DNA of 43,654 nucleotides from Terriglobia bacterium (GCA_020073145.1 JAIQFS010000049.1:1-43654), one strand, 5' to 3'; counted from the first letter of the stretch, positions 1-9,793 are shown. The notes: generated by a model from the sequence alone, not told the origin. Made by a program: numbers and translations.

Positions 1-33
1 AGTGGTGGGGGTTAGGCAAGTCGGGATCTCCGG

Positions 34-816
34 TCAATGCAAAGGGTACCCGTGGATCAGCCGGAACGACCGCCGCCAGCGAGTTTTGCTCGGAAAGTGC
101 AGCACCAGGTCGACCAGGTAACGGACCTGGAGGGTCGGGCTGGCTAATTCTTCGGTGGGCGCATCGTAGGACCAGTAGATGAGCAGGGGTTTGCCGATGA
201 TGTTGTCGCGCGGCACGAAGCCCCAATAGCGGCTGTCCAGCGACGAATCCCGGTTGTCTCCCATCGCGAAATAAAACCCGGGCGGTACCACCACCTCGCC
301 GCGATTCACATGCTTCTGCAGCATGTCCGCGGCCGGTTCCGGCACCTGGACGTTCGGTTCGCCGGGAAAATTGTCGCGATAGGAATCCAAATAGTCGGTC
401 TTGTGATAGGCGTACGGTTCGTCGACCCGGTGTCCATTCAGGATGAGTTGCTTGTCCACCAGGCGGAGATGATCGCCCGGAATCCCAATGGCGCGCTTGA
501 CGAAGGTTTGGCGAATATCGACCGGATAGCGGAACACGATGATGTCACCGCGCCGGATGTCGTCGTACGGCAGCACCTGTTTCGATACCGTTCCCGAGGG
601 CGCATAGGACAATTTGTCCACCAGCAGATGGTCGCCAATGAGCAGCGAGTCCTCCATCGAGCCGGTGGGAATCACGTACGCCTGCACCAAAGTGGTGGTG
701 CCGAACAGCAGCAGGATGATGGTAACGGTCCATTCGGCGACCACGCTCCGCGGCACTTCAGATTTCGAGGCGAGGGGGGAGGTGACCGGCGGGTTTTCTA
801 CAGGGTCCAAGGCCAC
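34..816 (-). CDS. lepB: Signal peptidase I
   Basis: Membrane-bound serine/lysine protease that removes signal peptides from exported proteins on the outer face of the inner membrane. The 260-residue product has one clear N-terminal membrane segment (about residues 29-49). The catalytic serine is in GSMED (S53), the general-base lysine in FVKRAIG (K107), and the conserved box GDNRDSSLDSR lies at 186-196, the normal family order. An insert of roughly 40 residues between the last two boxes is compatible with Gram-negative members. The start is a GTG at 814-816. The Shine-Dalgarno sequence before it is weak, so the exact start is uncertain, but no better in-frame start precedes the membrane segment. 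It is divergent from the small transporter pair, with only about 43 bp between start codons, so the promoters must lie back to back or overlap. Identity is firm. Confidence 0.95.
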   Translation of the reverse strand: MALDPVENPPVTSPLASKSEVPRSVVAEWTVTIILLLFGTTTLVQAYVIPTGSMEDSLLIGDHLLVDKLSYAPSGTVSKQVLPYDDIRRGDIIVFRYPVDIRQTFVKRAIGIPGDHLRLVDKQLILNGHRVDEPYAYHKTDYLDSYRDNFPGEPNVQVPEPAADMLQKHVNRGEVVVPPGFYFAMGDNRDSSLDSRYWGFVPRDNIIGKPLLIYWSYDAPTEELASPTLQVRYLVDLVLHFPSKTRWRRSFRLIHGYPLH

Positions 817-859
817 GGACTTTCATTGTAAAACGGAAAACCCTGGTATTCTGTGGGAG

Positions 860-1273
860 ATGAGTGAGGCCCAGGGGAGCACCATGACGGCCGGCTTCGA
901 AGCGCGGGACTCGGCTCGGACGCGCCGTCAGGGCGTGGCTCTGGTGTTCGGCTGCACCATCCTGGGTGCGGCCGCCCAGATCCTCATGAAGACCGGCGCC
1001 AACCACCTGGTTCATCCGGGCGTGGCGGGAATGATCGCCAATCTTCCCCTGCTGGGCGGATACGCCTTGTACGGTCTGAGCACCTTGCTTCTGGTGCTGG
1101 CCTTGCGGGATGGCGAGCTTTCCTTGTTGTATCCGGTGATCGCATTAACCTATGTCTGGGTTACGGTGCTATCGTTCGTGATCTTTCACGATCGGGTGAA
1201 CCCGTTCAAGATCGCGGGCATTGTGACCATCGTCATCGGGGTGGCCGTGCTGGGCAGGGGCGGTGAGCGGTGA
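860..1273 (+). CDS. Small EamA/SMR-like transporter, first subunit
   Basis: Product of 137 residues with four predicted hydrophobic segments, the size of a half EamA/DMT or SMR-type transporter. After about 25 polar residues, the first helix carries the typical small-transporter stretch around ILMKTGANHL. The last two helices contain YPVIALTYVWV and end at IVIGVAVLGRG. The ATG at 860 gives this length. An in-frame ATG at 884 has the better ribosome site (AGGGGAG, 4 nt spacing) and may be the real start. The stop overlaps the GTG start of the next gene (GTGA), so the two products are probably made in equal amounts and form a heterodimer. ArnE/ArnF, the lipid-linked aminoarabinose flippase, has the same two-small-gene design, but no other arn gene is present, so the substrate is unknown. 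Confidence 0.85.
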   Translation: MSEAQGSTMTAGFEARDSARTRRQGVALVFGCTILGAAAQILMKTGANHLVHPGVAGMIANLPLLGGYALYGLSTLLLVLALRDGELSLLYPVIALTYVWVTVLSFVIFHDRVNPFKIAGIVTIVIGVAVLGRGGER

Positions 1274-1620
1274 GCGGAACGCCCCTCAGTTCCATGTTGC
1301 TGGTGTTGGTGGCGTCGTTCATCGGTTCGTTCGGCGCCGTATTTCTGAAGATGGGCGCGGCCCATTTAAAGAAAGGGTTCTGGCACATCCTCAACGTGCA
1401 ACTGGCGCTCGGCGCGGGCCTTTTCCTGCTCTCCTCGGTGTTCTTCGTGCTGGGAATCCGGCACGGCGAGCTCTCCGTGCTGTACCCGATGGTCTCGCTG
1501 GGTTACGTCTGGACGCTCGTCTGGTCACGGCTGTTCTTCAACGAACCGCTCACGCGGCAGAAGTTCGTTGGTCTCGGCCTAGTCCTTGTGGGCGTCTGCT
1601 TCGTCGGCCTGGGCAGCTAG
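1270..1620 (+). CDS. Small EamA/SMR-like transporter, second subunit
   Basis: Product of 116 residues with four hydrophobic segments, homologous in layout to the preceding gene. Both share a first helix followed by a GAAHLKKG- or GANHLVHPG-like loop, a middle HGELSVLYP (here) or DGELSLLYP (partner) motif, and a C-terminal helix ending in a glycine-rich tail. The GTG start at 1270 lies inside the stop of the upstream gene (4-base overlap), so translation is coupled. The shared G-E-L-S-x-L-Y-P signature in adjacent genes indicates a duplication that now forms an obligate pair. Known pairs of this sort export drugs, polyamines or flip polyprenyl-linked sugars. The sequence does not decide which applies. 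Confidence 0.85.
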   Translation: MSGTPLSSMLLVLVASFIGSFGAVFLKMGAAHLKKGFWHILNVQLALGAGLFLLSSVFFVLGIRHGELSVLYPMVSLGYVWTLVWSRLFFNEPLTRQKFVGLGLVLVGVCFVGLGS

Positions 1621-1675
1621 AGATCGCGAAGAGAAACCGCCAAACCGCGGCTGCTATCCTCGAACAGGAGGCTGC

Positions 1676-2776
1676 ATGAAGGCACTGGCACTGACTCCCG
1701 GTACGACGAATGTGCAGTTGGTGGATCGGCCCGAGCCGCGCATCTCGGCGCCGGACCAAGTCAAATTGAAGGTACTTCGCGTGGGGATCTGCGGCACGGA
1801 CCGGGAACAGGTATCGGGAGGCCGGGCCGATGCCCCGCCGGGCGCTACGGAACTGGTGATCGGCCATGAGATGTTCGGACAAGTGGTGGAAACCGGCGCG
1901 GCCGTGGCTTCCGTCAAAGCCGGTGATTTCGGCGTGTTCATGGTGCGGCGCGGCTGCGGGCACTGCCTGCCGTGCAATTTGAACCGCAGCGATATGTGCG
2001 AGAGCGGCGACTATTCCGAGCGCGGCATCCGCTTCCGAGACGGCTACGACTGCGAATTCGTGGTGGATCAAGCGTCGTACCTGGTCCGGCTCCCTGCCGA
2101 ACTGGCGGCAATCGGCGTTCTGACCGAGCCGATGTCGGTGGCCGAGAAGGCCATCGATACCGCTCTGCGGATTCAGATCGGGCGCATGCCCGCGCTGCGC
2201 GATCCGGCGAACTGGCTGCGCGGCCGCCAGACGCTGGTTGCCGGGTTGGGACCGGTGGGCCTGCTGGCCTCCTTCGCTTTGCGCTTGCGCGGCGCGGAAG
2301 TGATCGGCATGGATGTGGTGGATGCGGGCACGAGCCGGCCTGCGTTGCTGAATGCCATCGGCGGCGTGTATGTGGATGGCCGGCAGACCGCGGCCGGCGA
2401 CATCCGCAGCCGCTTCCCGCCCATCGACCTGATCTTTGAAGCCACCGGCCGAGCCACCATCGAGTTCGATCTTCTGGAGGCGCTCGGCATCAATGGCGTC
2501 TACGCGCTCACCGGCATTCCCGGCGGTGACGATTCCATGTCCATTCACGGCGGTGAACTGATCCGCAGATTGGTGCTTCGCAACCAGGTGATGGTGGGCA
2601 GCGTCAACGAGAGCCTGGCCCATTTCAATATGGCCGTGGAGGACCTTGGCGCGGCCAAGAAGAAATGGGGGGATGCGATCGACCGGGTCATCACTCACCA
2701 CTTCCCCTACACCGAATTTGGGAACGCCTTGCGGAACCATCGGGCGGACGAGATCAAGGCCGTTCTGGAGTGGTGA
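1676..2776 (+). CDS. Zinc-dependent glucose 1-dehydrogenase-like MDR alcohol dehydrogenase
   Basis: Cytosolic NAD(P)-dependent oxidoreductase of the medium-chain family, most like glucose 1-dehydrogenase, which oxidises glucose to gluconolactone. In the 366-residue product, catalytic zinc ligands are visible as C39 (GICGTD), H64-E65 (GHEM) and E151 (TEPMS). The structural zinc lobe has four cysteines at 94, 97, 100 and 108. The Rossmann glycine motif GLGPVG is at 190-195. The ATG at 1676 follows AGGAGG with 4 nt spacing, a near-ideal ribosome site. The longer reading frame upstream is noise. It ends exactly where the convergent GH63 gene ends (2776/2777). A glucosidase next to a glucose oxidoreductase suggests a shared role in glucoside use, but they are on opposite strands, so this is inference. 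Another sugar or polyol substrate is possible. Confidence 0.88.
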   Translation: MKALALTPGTTNVQLVDRPEPRISAPDQVKLKVLRVGICGTDREQVSGGRADAPPGATELVIGHEMFGQVVETGAAVASVKAGDFGVFMVRRGCGHCLPCNLNRSDMCESGDYSERGIRFRDGYDCEFVVDQASYLVRLPAELAAIGVLTEPMSVAEKAIDTALRIQIGRMPALRDPANWLRGRQTLVAGLGPVGLLASFALRLRGAEVIGMDVVDAGTSRPALLNAIGGVYVDGRQTAAGDIRSRFPPIDLIFEATGRATIEFDLLEALGINGVYALTGIPGGDDSMSIHGGELIRRLVLRNQVMVGSVNESLAHFNMAVEDLGAAKKKWGDAIDRVITHHFPYTEFGNALRNHRADEIKAVLEW

Positions 2777-5404
2777 TCACTCTCCGCTCTGCGAGATGAG
2801 TTTGGCCACCAGGGCCGTCCATCCGGTCTGGTGGCTGGCTCCCAGACCCGCGGCGGTCTCGCCGTGGAAGTACTCGTGAAAGGGAAGGTAGTCGCGGAAG
2901 TTCGGGTCGTTTTGGAACTTCGCCACGGATCCGAACACCGGGCGCGTGCCATCGGGCTGGCGGAGAAAGATCCTCACCAGCCGGCGCGAGAGTTCCGCGG
3001 CCACTCCGGCGAGGTTCAGCTTCTGCCCCGACCCCGTCGGAAAATCCATCTGGAAACTGTCGCCCAGGTAGTATTCGTACCGCTGCAGCGACTCGATGAT
3101 CAGGTAGTTCGCCGGGAACCACACCGGGCCGCGCCAGTTGGAGTTTCCGCCGAACATGCCGGTTTCCGACTCGGCCGGCTCGTAGTTCACCTCATAGTGC
3201 ATCCCATCCAGTTGGAGGCGGTACGGTTCGGCCCAGTGACGCCGGGAAAGCGAGCGGATGCCGTGCGGCGAAAGAAACTCGCTCTCATCGAGCAGGATTC
3301 GCAGGACGCGCTCCAGCCGCTCGCCGTGAAGCAGCGAGAGCAGGATCCTTCCCTCCCGGCCTTTCTCGGTCATCGGCGCCAGGTTTCCGCAGAGATCGGG
3401 ACGGTTGTGAATGAACCACTCCATGCGTTTGCGGAAGCCCGGCAGCTTTTCGAAGTTCTCGGGTTCCAGAATTTCGACCGCGAACAGCGGGATCAGGCCG
3501 ACCAGGGAGCGCACGCCCACCGGCACAAACCGCCCGCCCGGCAGCTTGAGGACGTCGAAGCAGAATCCCTCCTGCTCGTTCCATAACGCCCCGTTGCCCA
3601 TCTGGTTCAGGGCGTGAGCGATGTAGAGGAAATGTTCGAAGAACTTGCTGGCGATATCTTCATAGACCCGGTCCGCCACCGCCAGTTCCAGGGCGATCTT
3701 CAGCATGTTGAGGCAGTACATCGCGACCCAACTGGTGCCGTCGGATTGTTCGATCTGGCCGCCGCCGGGTAGAGGCTTGCTGCGGTCGAACAGGCCGATG
3801 TTGTCGAGCCCCAGGAAGCCGCCGCCGAAAATGTTGTTGCCTTCGGAATCCTCGCGGTTCACCCACCAAGTGAAGTTCATCAGCAGCTTGTGGAACGCGC
3901 TTTCGAGAAACGCCAGGTCGCCCTTTCCGCGGAGCCGGCGTTCGATGGTGTAGACGCGCCAGCACGCCCAGGCATGCACCGGCGGATTCACGTCGTCGAG
4001 CGACCATTCGTACGCCGGCAACTGGCCGCTGGGGTGCATGTACCATTCGCGCAAGAAGAGCAGCAACTGGCGTTTGGCAAAATCGGAATCCACCAGGGCC
4101 AGCGGGATGGCATGAAACGCCAGGTCCCAGGCGGCGTACCACGGATACTCCCACTTGTCCGGCATCGAAATGATGTCGGCATTGTAGAGATGCGGCCACT
4201 TGTGGTTGCGCCCCTGCTTGCGGCTTTCGGGCGGCTGCGGGTAGGCGGGATCGCCGTCGAGCCATTGCTCCACCACGTAGTGATAGAACTGCTTGCTCCA
4301 CAGCAGGCCCGCGAAGGCCTGCCGCTGCACGCTGCGGGCGTCGCCGGAAACGTCGTCCGCGGCGAGAGACGCATAAAACTCGTCGGCTTCGGCCAATCGT
4401 TCGGCGAAGACAGCCTCGAAGTCCGCCGCCGGATCGGCCGGGCCGGGCGCGCGGCTCAAGCGCAGCCGGATGGTCTTCGCTTCCCCCGGTTGCAGGGACA
4501 ACCGGTACCAGGCGCAGGCCTTGGTTCCAGTGGCCTCGGGATTCACGGCGGCGGTGCGGTTGTGAACGATGCGCTCGTGGAACGCATCCTTATAATGGCG
4601 CGAGTTGCTGGGCTCGTGGTCGAACCGTTCGGTGTTGGTGTCGTTCTCGGTGAACAGCGCGTCCGGGGATTCGTCAAACCAGAAGGAGTATTCTCCGAGG
4701 CGCGTGTCGGTGGCGCGGATCCGGCCCTGGCTCTCCAGCCGCAGCTCCGGCCGCGTGTTCCCGATGCCCCAGCTCCAGCGGTTGCGAAACCACAACGTCG
4801 GCAGCAGGTGCAGGGGAGCCGGGTCCGGGCCGCGATTGATCGCAGTAATCCGAATCAGGAGGTCGTCGGCATCGGCCTTGGCGTACTCGGTGAAGATGTC
4901 AAAATAGCGGTCCTGGTCTAAGATGCCGGTGTCCACCAGTTCAAACTCGGGCTGGCTGCGGTCGCGCCGCCGGCTCTCTGCCACCAGACGGTCGTAGGGA
5001 TACTCCGCTTGCGGGTACTTGTACAGGCACTTCATGTAGGAGTGCGTGGGGGTGGAATCGAGGTAGTAGTAATATTCCTTGACGTCTTCGCCGTGGTTGC
5101 CTTCTTCGCCGTTCAGGCCGAACAAGCGCTCCTTGAGAATGGGATCGCGCCCGTTCCAAAGGGCCAACGCGAAACACAGGGTCTGATGGCGATCGCAGAT
5201 GCCGGCGATCCCGTCTTCGGTCCAGCGGTAGGCGCGCGAGCGGGCGTGATCGTGCGGGAAGTACTTCCAGGCTTCGCCGTCGGCGCTATAGTCCTCGCGC
5301 ACATTGCCCCAGGCGCGCTCCGACAGGTAGGGGCCCCAGCGCGCCCAGTATGTTTCGTGCCGCGCGTTCTGCTCCAACCGCTTTTGTTCCGCGCCCGTGG
5401 CCAT
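2777..5404 (-). CDS. GH63-family (MGH1-like) glucosidase
   Basis: Large glycoside hydrolase of 875 residues, close to full length for bacterial GH63 / mannosyl-oligosaccharide glucosidase-like proteins. The N-terminal part carries the family blocks around [21 protein letters not shown] and [21 protein letters not shown]. The C-terminal (alpha/alpha)6 barrel has the blocks [35 protein letters not shown] and [16 protein letters not shown], which hold the acidic catalytic region. No signal peptide is evident (the N-terminus is polar and charged), so it probably acts in the cytoplasm on small glucosides, perhaps glucosylglycerate- or trehalose-like compatible solutes. That substrate guess is inference. 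The start ATG at 5402-5404 opens the first block. It is convergent and gapless with the glucose dehydrogenase. Confidence 0.9.
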   Translation of the reverse strand: MATGAEQKRLEQNARHETYWARWGPYLSERAWGNVREDYSADGEAWKYFPHDHARSRAYRWTEDGIAGICDRHQTLCFALALWNGRDPILKERLFGLNGEEGNHGEDVKEYYYYLDSTPTHSYMKCLYKYPQAEYPYDRLVAESRRRDRSQPEFELVDTGILDQDRYFDIFTEYAKADADDLLIRITAINRGPDPAPLHLLPTLWFRNRWSWGIGNTRPELRLESQGRIRATDTRLGEYSFWFDESPDALFTENDTNTERFDHEPSNSRHYKDAFHERIVHNRTAAVNPEATGTKACAWYRLSLQPGEAKTIRLRLSRAPGPADPAADFEAVFAERLAEADEFYASLAADDVSGDARSVQRQAFAGLLWSKQFYHYVVEQWLDGDPAYPQPPESRKQGRNHKWPHLYNADIISMPDKWEYPWYAAWDLAFHAIPLALVDSDFAKRQLLLFLREWYMHPSGQLPAYEWSLDDVNPPVHAWACWRVYTIERRLRGKGDLAFLESAFHKLLMNFTWWVNREDSEGNNIFGGGFLGLDNIGLFDRSKPLPGGGQIEQSDGTSWVAMYCLNMLKIALELAVADRVYEDIASKFFEHFLYIAHALNQMGNGALWNEQEGFCFDVLKLPGGRFVPVGVRSLVGLIPLFAVEILEPENFEKLPGFRKRMEWFIHNRPDLCGNLAPMTEKGREGRILLSLLHGERLERVLRILLDESEFLSPHGIRSLSRRHWAEPYRLQLDGMHYEVNYEPAESETGMFGGNSNWRGPVWFPANYLIIESLQRYEYYLGDSFQMDFPTGSGQKLNLAGVAAELSRRLVRIFLRQPDGTRPVFGSVAKFQNDPNFRDYLPFHEYFHGETAAGLGASHQTGWTALVAKLISQSGE

Positions 5405-5605
5405 TCCTCAAGTGTAGCGAGATCGCCCTGCGGGCCCCGGAGGAGGCAGAGTTCGGAAAGCCGGAGCATGGAGGCGCGCCGCAAGGCCAGGGGTCGCCGC
5501 TTCTCGATCCAGTCTCCCGGGAGCGCCCATCGCCAGCCGAGTCGCTGGCCGGAGTGATATGCTGAAGGCAGCCACTGGAAGCAGCAGGAGCCATCACAGT
5601 GCGGG

Positions 5606-5681
<76 letters not shown>

Positions 5682-5860
5682 TTTTTTCAATAACTTGGGG
5701 ACTTTCACAGTCTCAGCATTTAATGCGATTACTGCTTTAAGCTCCCGATCACCTCGCGGAGCCGGTTGGAGGGTGTTAGCGGCACCCTCCGGCCAAACCT
5801 GAAATCTCCTCGCGTAGCCTCAGTTCAAAAAGCCTCAACATTCGAGAGCTCCCTGCGCCG

Positions 5861-6490
5861 TCATTGAATGACGACTGATTCCAATTTGCGAACGCCGGCC
5901 AACTTCTGTTCGGAGCTCGCCACCGCGTACTCGTTTTCATTCACGTCCACCGTATTACCCATCTGTGCCGACCGGGTATGAGCATCCACCCCAGCCGCCT
6001 TTGACAACGTTGCGAACGTCCGCCGCATGACCTGGAAGGTCGCCCACTCCAGTCCAACCGGCTTCAGTTTCGGGTACATCGACTTCCGCCAGATATTGTC
6101 CCGCCTCATTGGCGTTCCTTTCTCTGAGCCGAAGATCCACGTTTCCGGCGGCGAACCGAGCAACCGGAGTTTCCACTGATCGAGCAAGGCCAACGTTCCC
6201 ACCGTGAGCGCCACCCGCCGTGCTGATCGCTTCGTCTTTGGTTCATCGATATCGCCCTTGTAGACCCGGCGCCGGACCCAGACCGAATCATCGTCCAGAT
6301 CTCCAAGTTGGAGCGCCAGAATCTCACCGGGACGCATTCCTTCCCAGGTTCCCAGCCGGACGATCACTTTCTCCCGGAGTTCCAGCGCTCCGATCATCGT
6401 CGCGGCCTCGTCCGGGGTCAGAACCTTCCGACTGCGCCCTTCCTGGTAATGCCGCGGCGTAAAAAGTGTCGCAGCGGGATTCCGGTCTTT
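5861..6490 (-). pseudogene. Tyrosine recombinase/integrase, C-terminal catalytic half only
   Basis: Remnant of a phage- or island-type integrase. From about 6490 down to the stop, the frame reads as the C-terminal catalytic domain, beginning at RNPAATLFTPR (the usual hinge after the core-binding domain). It includes GMRPGEILAL with the first catalytic arginine, an acidic/lysine beta-hairpin region (DEPKTKRSARR), box II FQVMRRTFAT with the second arginine, and a terminal Tyr in NENEYAVA. The first box-II histidine is Q and the later conserved histidine is N. The open frame continues upstream to 6697, but that part has no integrase character and is antisense to the neighbouring fragment, so the N-terminal core-binding domain is lost. 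It lies 180 bp from tRNA-Gly on the opposite strand, the classic position for an element inserted at a tRNA. Probably inactive. Confidence 0.75.
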
Positions 6491-6724
6491 GCGAGCGACC
6501 TCGGCTATCAAGACGAAAGCTACCTCAATGCCCTGGTCCGCATGTTCGAGCAGGCTCTCATTATCGCGAGTACTTTGCCCGCCAGCGTCCGGGACGCCCT
6601 CCTCGCTCGGTTGGATCGAGTTCGCACCACCGGCCACCGGTGCGGCTATGGCGTCGGAGACGACATGGATTCCATCCTTGCCAAGCACGCCCAGCACAAG
6701 GACCGTCAGTCCAAGCGCCGGTAA
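6491..6724 (+). pseudogene. C-terminal fragment of an unrecognised protein
   Basis: The plus-strand frame here encodes about 77 residues with a protein-like pattern that starts abruptly near 6491, exactly where the integrase homology on the other strand ends. Visible features are a hydrophobic/acidic helix (YLNALVRMFEQAL), a second helix (SVRDALLARLDRVR), a glycine-rich GYGVGDDMDSIL stretch and a basic tail (HKDRQSKRR). It looks like the end of a small helical protein of the kind often seen in genomic islands, but I cannot name the family. No start codon with a ribosome site precedes the homologous part, so it is read as a truncated gene left by a recombination event. Confidence 0.45.
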
Positions 6725-6770
6725 TCCTGCTTCCGGTCGGATTTACGCTTCACGCGGCCTTGCCGAAAAC

Positions 6771-7826
6771 TCACCGTAGCGAACGGGCGATCTTCTTCAT
6801 GGGTTCGATGCGGGATCGCATCGTCTGCCGGCACCAGTCGTCGAGGAACTTGCCCGCCCACGCTGGCGAACTATATTCCCAGAGTTGCTGAAAGGCTTCT
6901 TTCAGAAGGTAGGCGCGGACGGTCTTGAGGTTGTAGCGAAGGAGATCGCGCAACCGAAAGTGTTGATCGGCGCCAAGATTCTCGCTGCGACGGAGCAGCA
7001 GCCAGCGGGATTTCCTGAGGATCGGGGCGCGGCCTTCACGTCGCATGCGGCTGGTTTCCTCGGCACGGACGTTGTCCAGTGCCTTGTTCATATTGGCGAC
7101 GATGTGAAAGCGGTCGAGGATATGCAGCGCCTCGGAGCAGTTTTCACGGATCAGCTTCAGATAGGGCTCCCACATGTCGGAACAGACGAATACGATTTTG
7201 GAAATTACGTCTTTGCCCATAGCAGTGAAGAATCCTTTGAAGGATTCGATAGTTCTCTCTTTGCCTATCCAAAGAAGGCGGGTAATGCCCAGATCGATCT
7301 GGTAGACCAGGGTCAGGTACTTGTGGCCCTTGGCGTATTGAATCTCATCGACGCCGATGGCGTCGATCTGGCCGAGCGTGCGGTGCTCCAGACCCCAGGT
7401 GACCACATAGTCGACAGCATCGAAAACCTTGTCCCAAGAAGTGCGAAACGCTTCGGCTGTTTCTTTCCAGGAGAGACGGCGCGCCCAACGGGCTAAGAAA
7501 AGCATATAGGCCTTGGTTAGGGTATGTTTGCCGTCGCCCCAGGGCACTTCCTCGACAACCACAATGCCGCAACGGCGACAATCGACGCGCCGCATTGTGT
7601 ACAGAAGGAAGACGAGAAACCCCCACAGCGGAATGAACTCAAAGCGGCGTTCGGCGAGGTGGTCGTAACCGGGCGCCGGCAAATGGCAGCGCGAGCAGAC
7701 TGCGAACGAACCCTTGCGCGGTCGTACCGCCACTTCGATGCTTTTCCTGTCAGCACTGAAGTAGGCGTGCTGGTAGACGAAGCCCTGGAAGCGATGGCAG
7801 GTGTTCAAGATGGTGATCAGTTCCAT
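6771..7826 (-). pseudogene. ISL3-family transposase, C-terminally truncated
   Basis: Transposase of the ISL3 type (351 residues here, family usually about 400). The N-terminal zinc-binding part has CSRCHLPAPGYDH and VDCRRCG cysteine pairs. It is followed by the helix-turn-helix region (RLSWKETAEAFRTSWDKVF) and the DDE domain with GVDEIQ, CSDMWEPY and LDRFHIVANMNKALD. The reading frame stops at MKKIARSLR, the point where intact members continue for about 50 residues including the final catalytic glutamate (SGVVEGLNNKAK-type motif). That motif is absent, so the enzyme should be dead. The start was taken at the ATG at 7824-7826 (MELITILN). The frame is open to 7997 but the extra residues look random. 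No terminal inverted repeats were found. One end is clearly deleted near 6771. Confidence 0.85.
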
Positions 7827-8048
7827 GGCGCGGAAGCAAGCTGCTGCGAAGGCTCTACCGTGAATCGATTCGAGGTGGGGCTCGTTAGGATTCCAAAGAA
7901 AAGTTTTGAGGGATGTCGTTTTGAACGTGGCGGGGATGCAAGCGTAAGAAGGGCGCGACGAGTAACGGTTGGTCCACGGTGCGCGGCCGCCACACAAAGC
8001 CGCATTTGCGGCACAGCGGTGCTTTTCAACGTGGGTCGGTTGGCCGGT
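7827..8048. other. Spacer between IS fragment and TIGR03435 gene
   Basis: About 220 bp with no convincing gene. It would hold the upstream end of the ISL3 element, but I could not find a matching terminal inverted repeat because the other end is lost. A short GC hairpin GCCGCA-TT-TGCGGC is present near 7992-8007. Confidence 0.4.
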
Positions 8049-9017
8049 TCAATTCTCGGACGGCCGTTCCACGTGATCAATCACTAGGACTCCCACTTGG
8101 CTCTTGGCCGGCTGTAGCCGCAGGCCCAACGCTGCCAGCGCCTCAAAAATCGATTGATCTTCCAGGGGTGAAGTTGGTTCGTCGGGCGCTGATGAGGCCC
8201 CGGGAGGAGGGGGCGGCGGTGATCGCCGCAGGGCCGACGATGGCAGCGCAAGGTCGTAATACCCGGACAGGCCGGTCTTGTCTACCACCGGCCTGTCCAC
8301 GAGGCTCGATAGCATTGTGCTCGCCAGGATCGACATCGACATTGCGAAGTACTGCGTCTGATTTGGGCCTTGCAAAGCCATCGTGACGCTGCCCCGCATG
8401 ATCCCTCCTCCGGGGTGCTTGCGCATCAGTTCGGCCGTGTCGATTGTCTCCGCCGGTTTGAACTTCGGCCCGGTCTTCGCTACCACCAACTCATACACCG
8501 ACGCCTCTTTGCTCCCATAGTGCACTACTACCTTGCACCGTTCCTCTAACATGGCCTGCAGCATCGCCCGCAGCATTGTCTGCCTCATTTCCGGCTTCTG
8601 CCAGTCCGCAACGTCTGCGTGTTCGACCTTCGCCACCACATCATAGGGTTCGTCAAGCCAGGCTGGAGCTCCCTCAATCTGGTCTCCACGGAGCAGCCCG
8701 CGCTGGTTTGGAAGCGGATACGCCCACTGAAAGATCCCGAACCAAGGTACGCCGATCGAACGAAACCCTTCCGGCGTCGGCCCAAGTTGTACCGGCGGGC
8801 CGTCTTTTGTATGTCGCTTAATCGAAACCACCTCAAACTTCGGATGCTTTCCGCCGGCACCGGTGCCTCCCGCGGGAGCAGGCGCCGTGGAGACCTGAGC
8901 CAAGCCGGATTGAGCCATCCAAGCCGCCCCCGCACACAGAGTGGCCGCCGCCAGCGGCAAAACGCCGCGAAAGCGGGACTTCGCCTTGGATCGTGCGCCA
9001 ACTCGACAGTCTGTCAT
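8049..9017 (-). CDS. TIGR03435 family secreted protein
   Basis: Product of 322 residues of the acidobacterial TIGR03435 family, whose function is unknown. A hydrophobic export segment lies at about 18-41. The family core begins at KFEVVSIKRH and has the usual blocks: RLLRGDQIEG-like middle, APAWLDEPYDVVAK, MLQAMLEERCKVVVH, YELVVAKTGPKFKPAE, and the C-terminal RPVVDKTGLSGYYDLAL followed by a proline-rich linker and ALGLRLQPAKSQVGVLVIDHVERPS. The ATG at 9015-9017 follows a run of G (AGGGGGG), a good ribosome site. The start further upstream is less likely. It is the last gene of a compact operon with a membrane protein (11 bp away) and a PadR regulator. Members elsewhere often sit beside BlaR1/M56-like sensor genes, which suggests a signalling or envelope role, but that is inference. 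Confidence 0.88.
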   Translation of the reverse strand: MTDCRVGARSKAKSRFRGVLPLAAATLCAGAAWMAQSGLAQVSTAPAPAGGTGAGGKHPKFEVVSIKRHTKDGPPVQLGPTPEGFRSIGVPWFGIFQWAYPLPNQRGLLRGDQIEGAPAWLDEPYDVVAKVEHADVADWQKPEMRQTMLRAMLQAMLEERCKVVVHYGSKEASVYELVVAKTGPKFKPAETIDTAELMRKHPGGGIMRGSVTMALQGPNQTQYFAMSMSILASTMLSSLVDRPVVDKTGLSGYYDLALPSSALRRSPPPPPPGASSAPDEPTSPLEDQSIFEALAALGLRLQPAKSQVGVLVIDHVERPSEN

Positions 9018-9028
9018 GATGCGCCCCC

Positions 9029-9793
9029 CTATTTTGGCCGGCAATACTCGAAATCGGCGTTGCCGGGCATGAAGGCGCTCTTGGCGGGTCTATCCAGACG
9101 CAAAGTGAACTGGTGATCCCCAGCGAGCACATGCGCACGAACTGCGAGACGCTGTTCGTTCTTGAATACCTTCACGACTTTTCCATCGATCGTTGCGATC
9201 CCGGACGCGCCAGGCCGCACAAAATCAAACGTAAAGAGCGGCTGTACTGAGCTGCTCGGAATGTCCCGTTTCGCCGTCATACAGAAGCTGTATGCACCGA
9301 GGGAGGCGGGAGGCGCGGGTGAGTCGCCGATCGCGAGATTGCTGGCCGGATTTGCAGCTCCTGACTCCTCGTCGAGATCTCGATCGGGAGCAGCATCGCT
9401 ATACGCCTGCGGAAAAAGCGAAAACGGAATCAATGCTGGAAATCCCCCGCTGTGTGCAGCCACAAAGACGCACGCCCAAAACAACACCGCTGATAGCATG
9501 CCGCTCAAACACAGGAGGCTTCGACTCAGCGGCCGTTCGGGCAAGAGCTGAAACGAACGTTCGCCATTGAGATGTTGTGGTACCAGGCTTCGCGTTGTTG
9601 ACGCGCACGTGTACTCACGAGGTAACGATTTTGCGAGATCTAACAATAGATCGAGCCAAAGGCGAAAACTGGCTAGAAATCCGGTCTCACTGTGGGCGCG
9701 ATCTTGGACTAGGCGCAGGGCTTCGTCCCCGTACATCCGCCGGAAGTTATCCGGATAAAGCTTCAGAAGAAGCGCATAGAGCTTTTCAGACAT
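9029..9793 (-). CDS. Single-pass membrane protein in PadR operon
   Basis: Product of 254 residues, not assignable to a named family. The first 30 residues (LLLKLYPDNFRRMYGDEALR) resemble the short cytoplasmic N-terminal motif found in PadR-linked acidobacterial permeases. A single strong membrane helix lies at about 93-113, and the remaining 140 residues should be outside the cytoplasm with a beta-like pattern near the end (VFKNEQRLAVRAHVLAGDHQFTLRLD). The ATG at 9791-9793 is preceded by GGGGAG and overlaps the PadR gene by 8 bp. The next gene starts 11 bp after its stop. Its position between a regulator and a TIGR03435 protein, and its topology, fit a sensor or an anchor for the secreted partner. 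This is inference from context only. Confidence 0.75.
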   Translation of the reverse strand: MSEKLYALLLKLYPDNFRRMYGDEALRLVQDRAHSETGFLASFRLWLDLLLDLAKSLPREYTCASTTRSLVPQHLNGERSFQLLPERPLSRSLLCLSGMLSAVLFWACVFVAAHSGGFPALIPFSLFPQAYSDAAPDRDLDEESGAANPASNLAIGDSPAPPASLGAYSFCMTAKRDIPSSSVQPLFTFDFVRPGASGIATIDGKVVKVFKNEQRLAVRAHVLAGDHQFTLRLDRPAKSAFMPGNADFEYCRPK

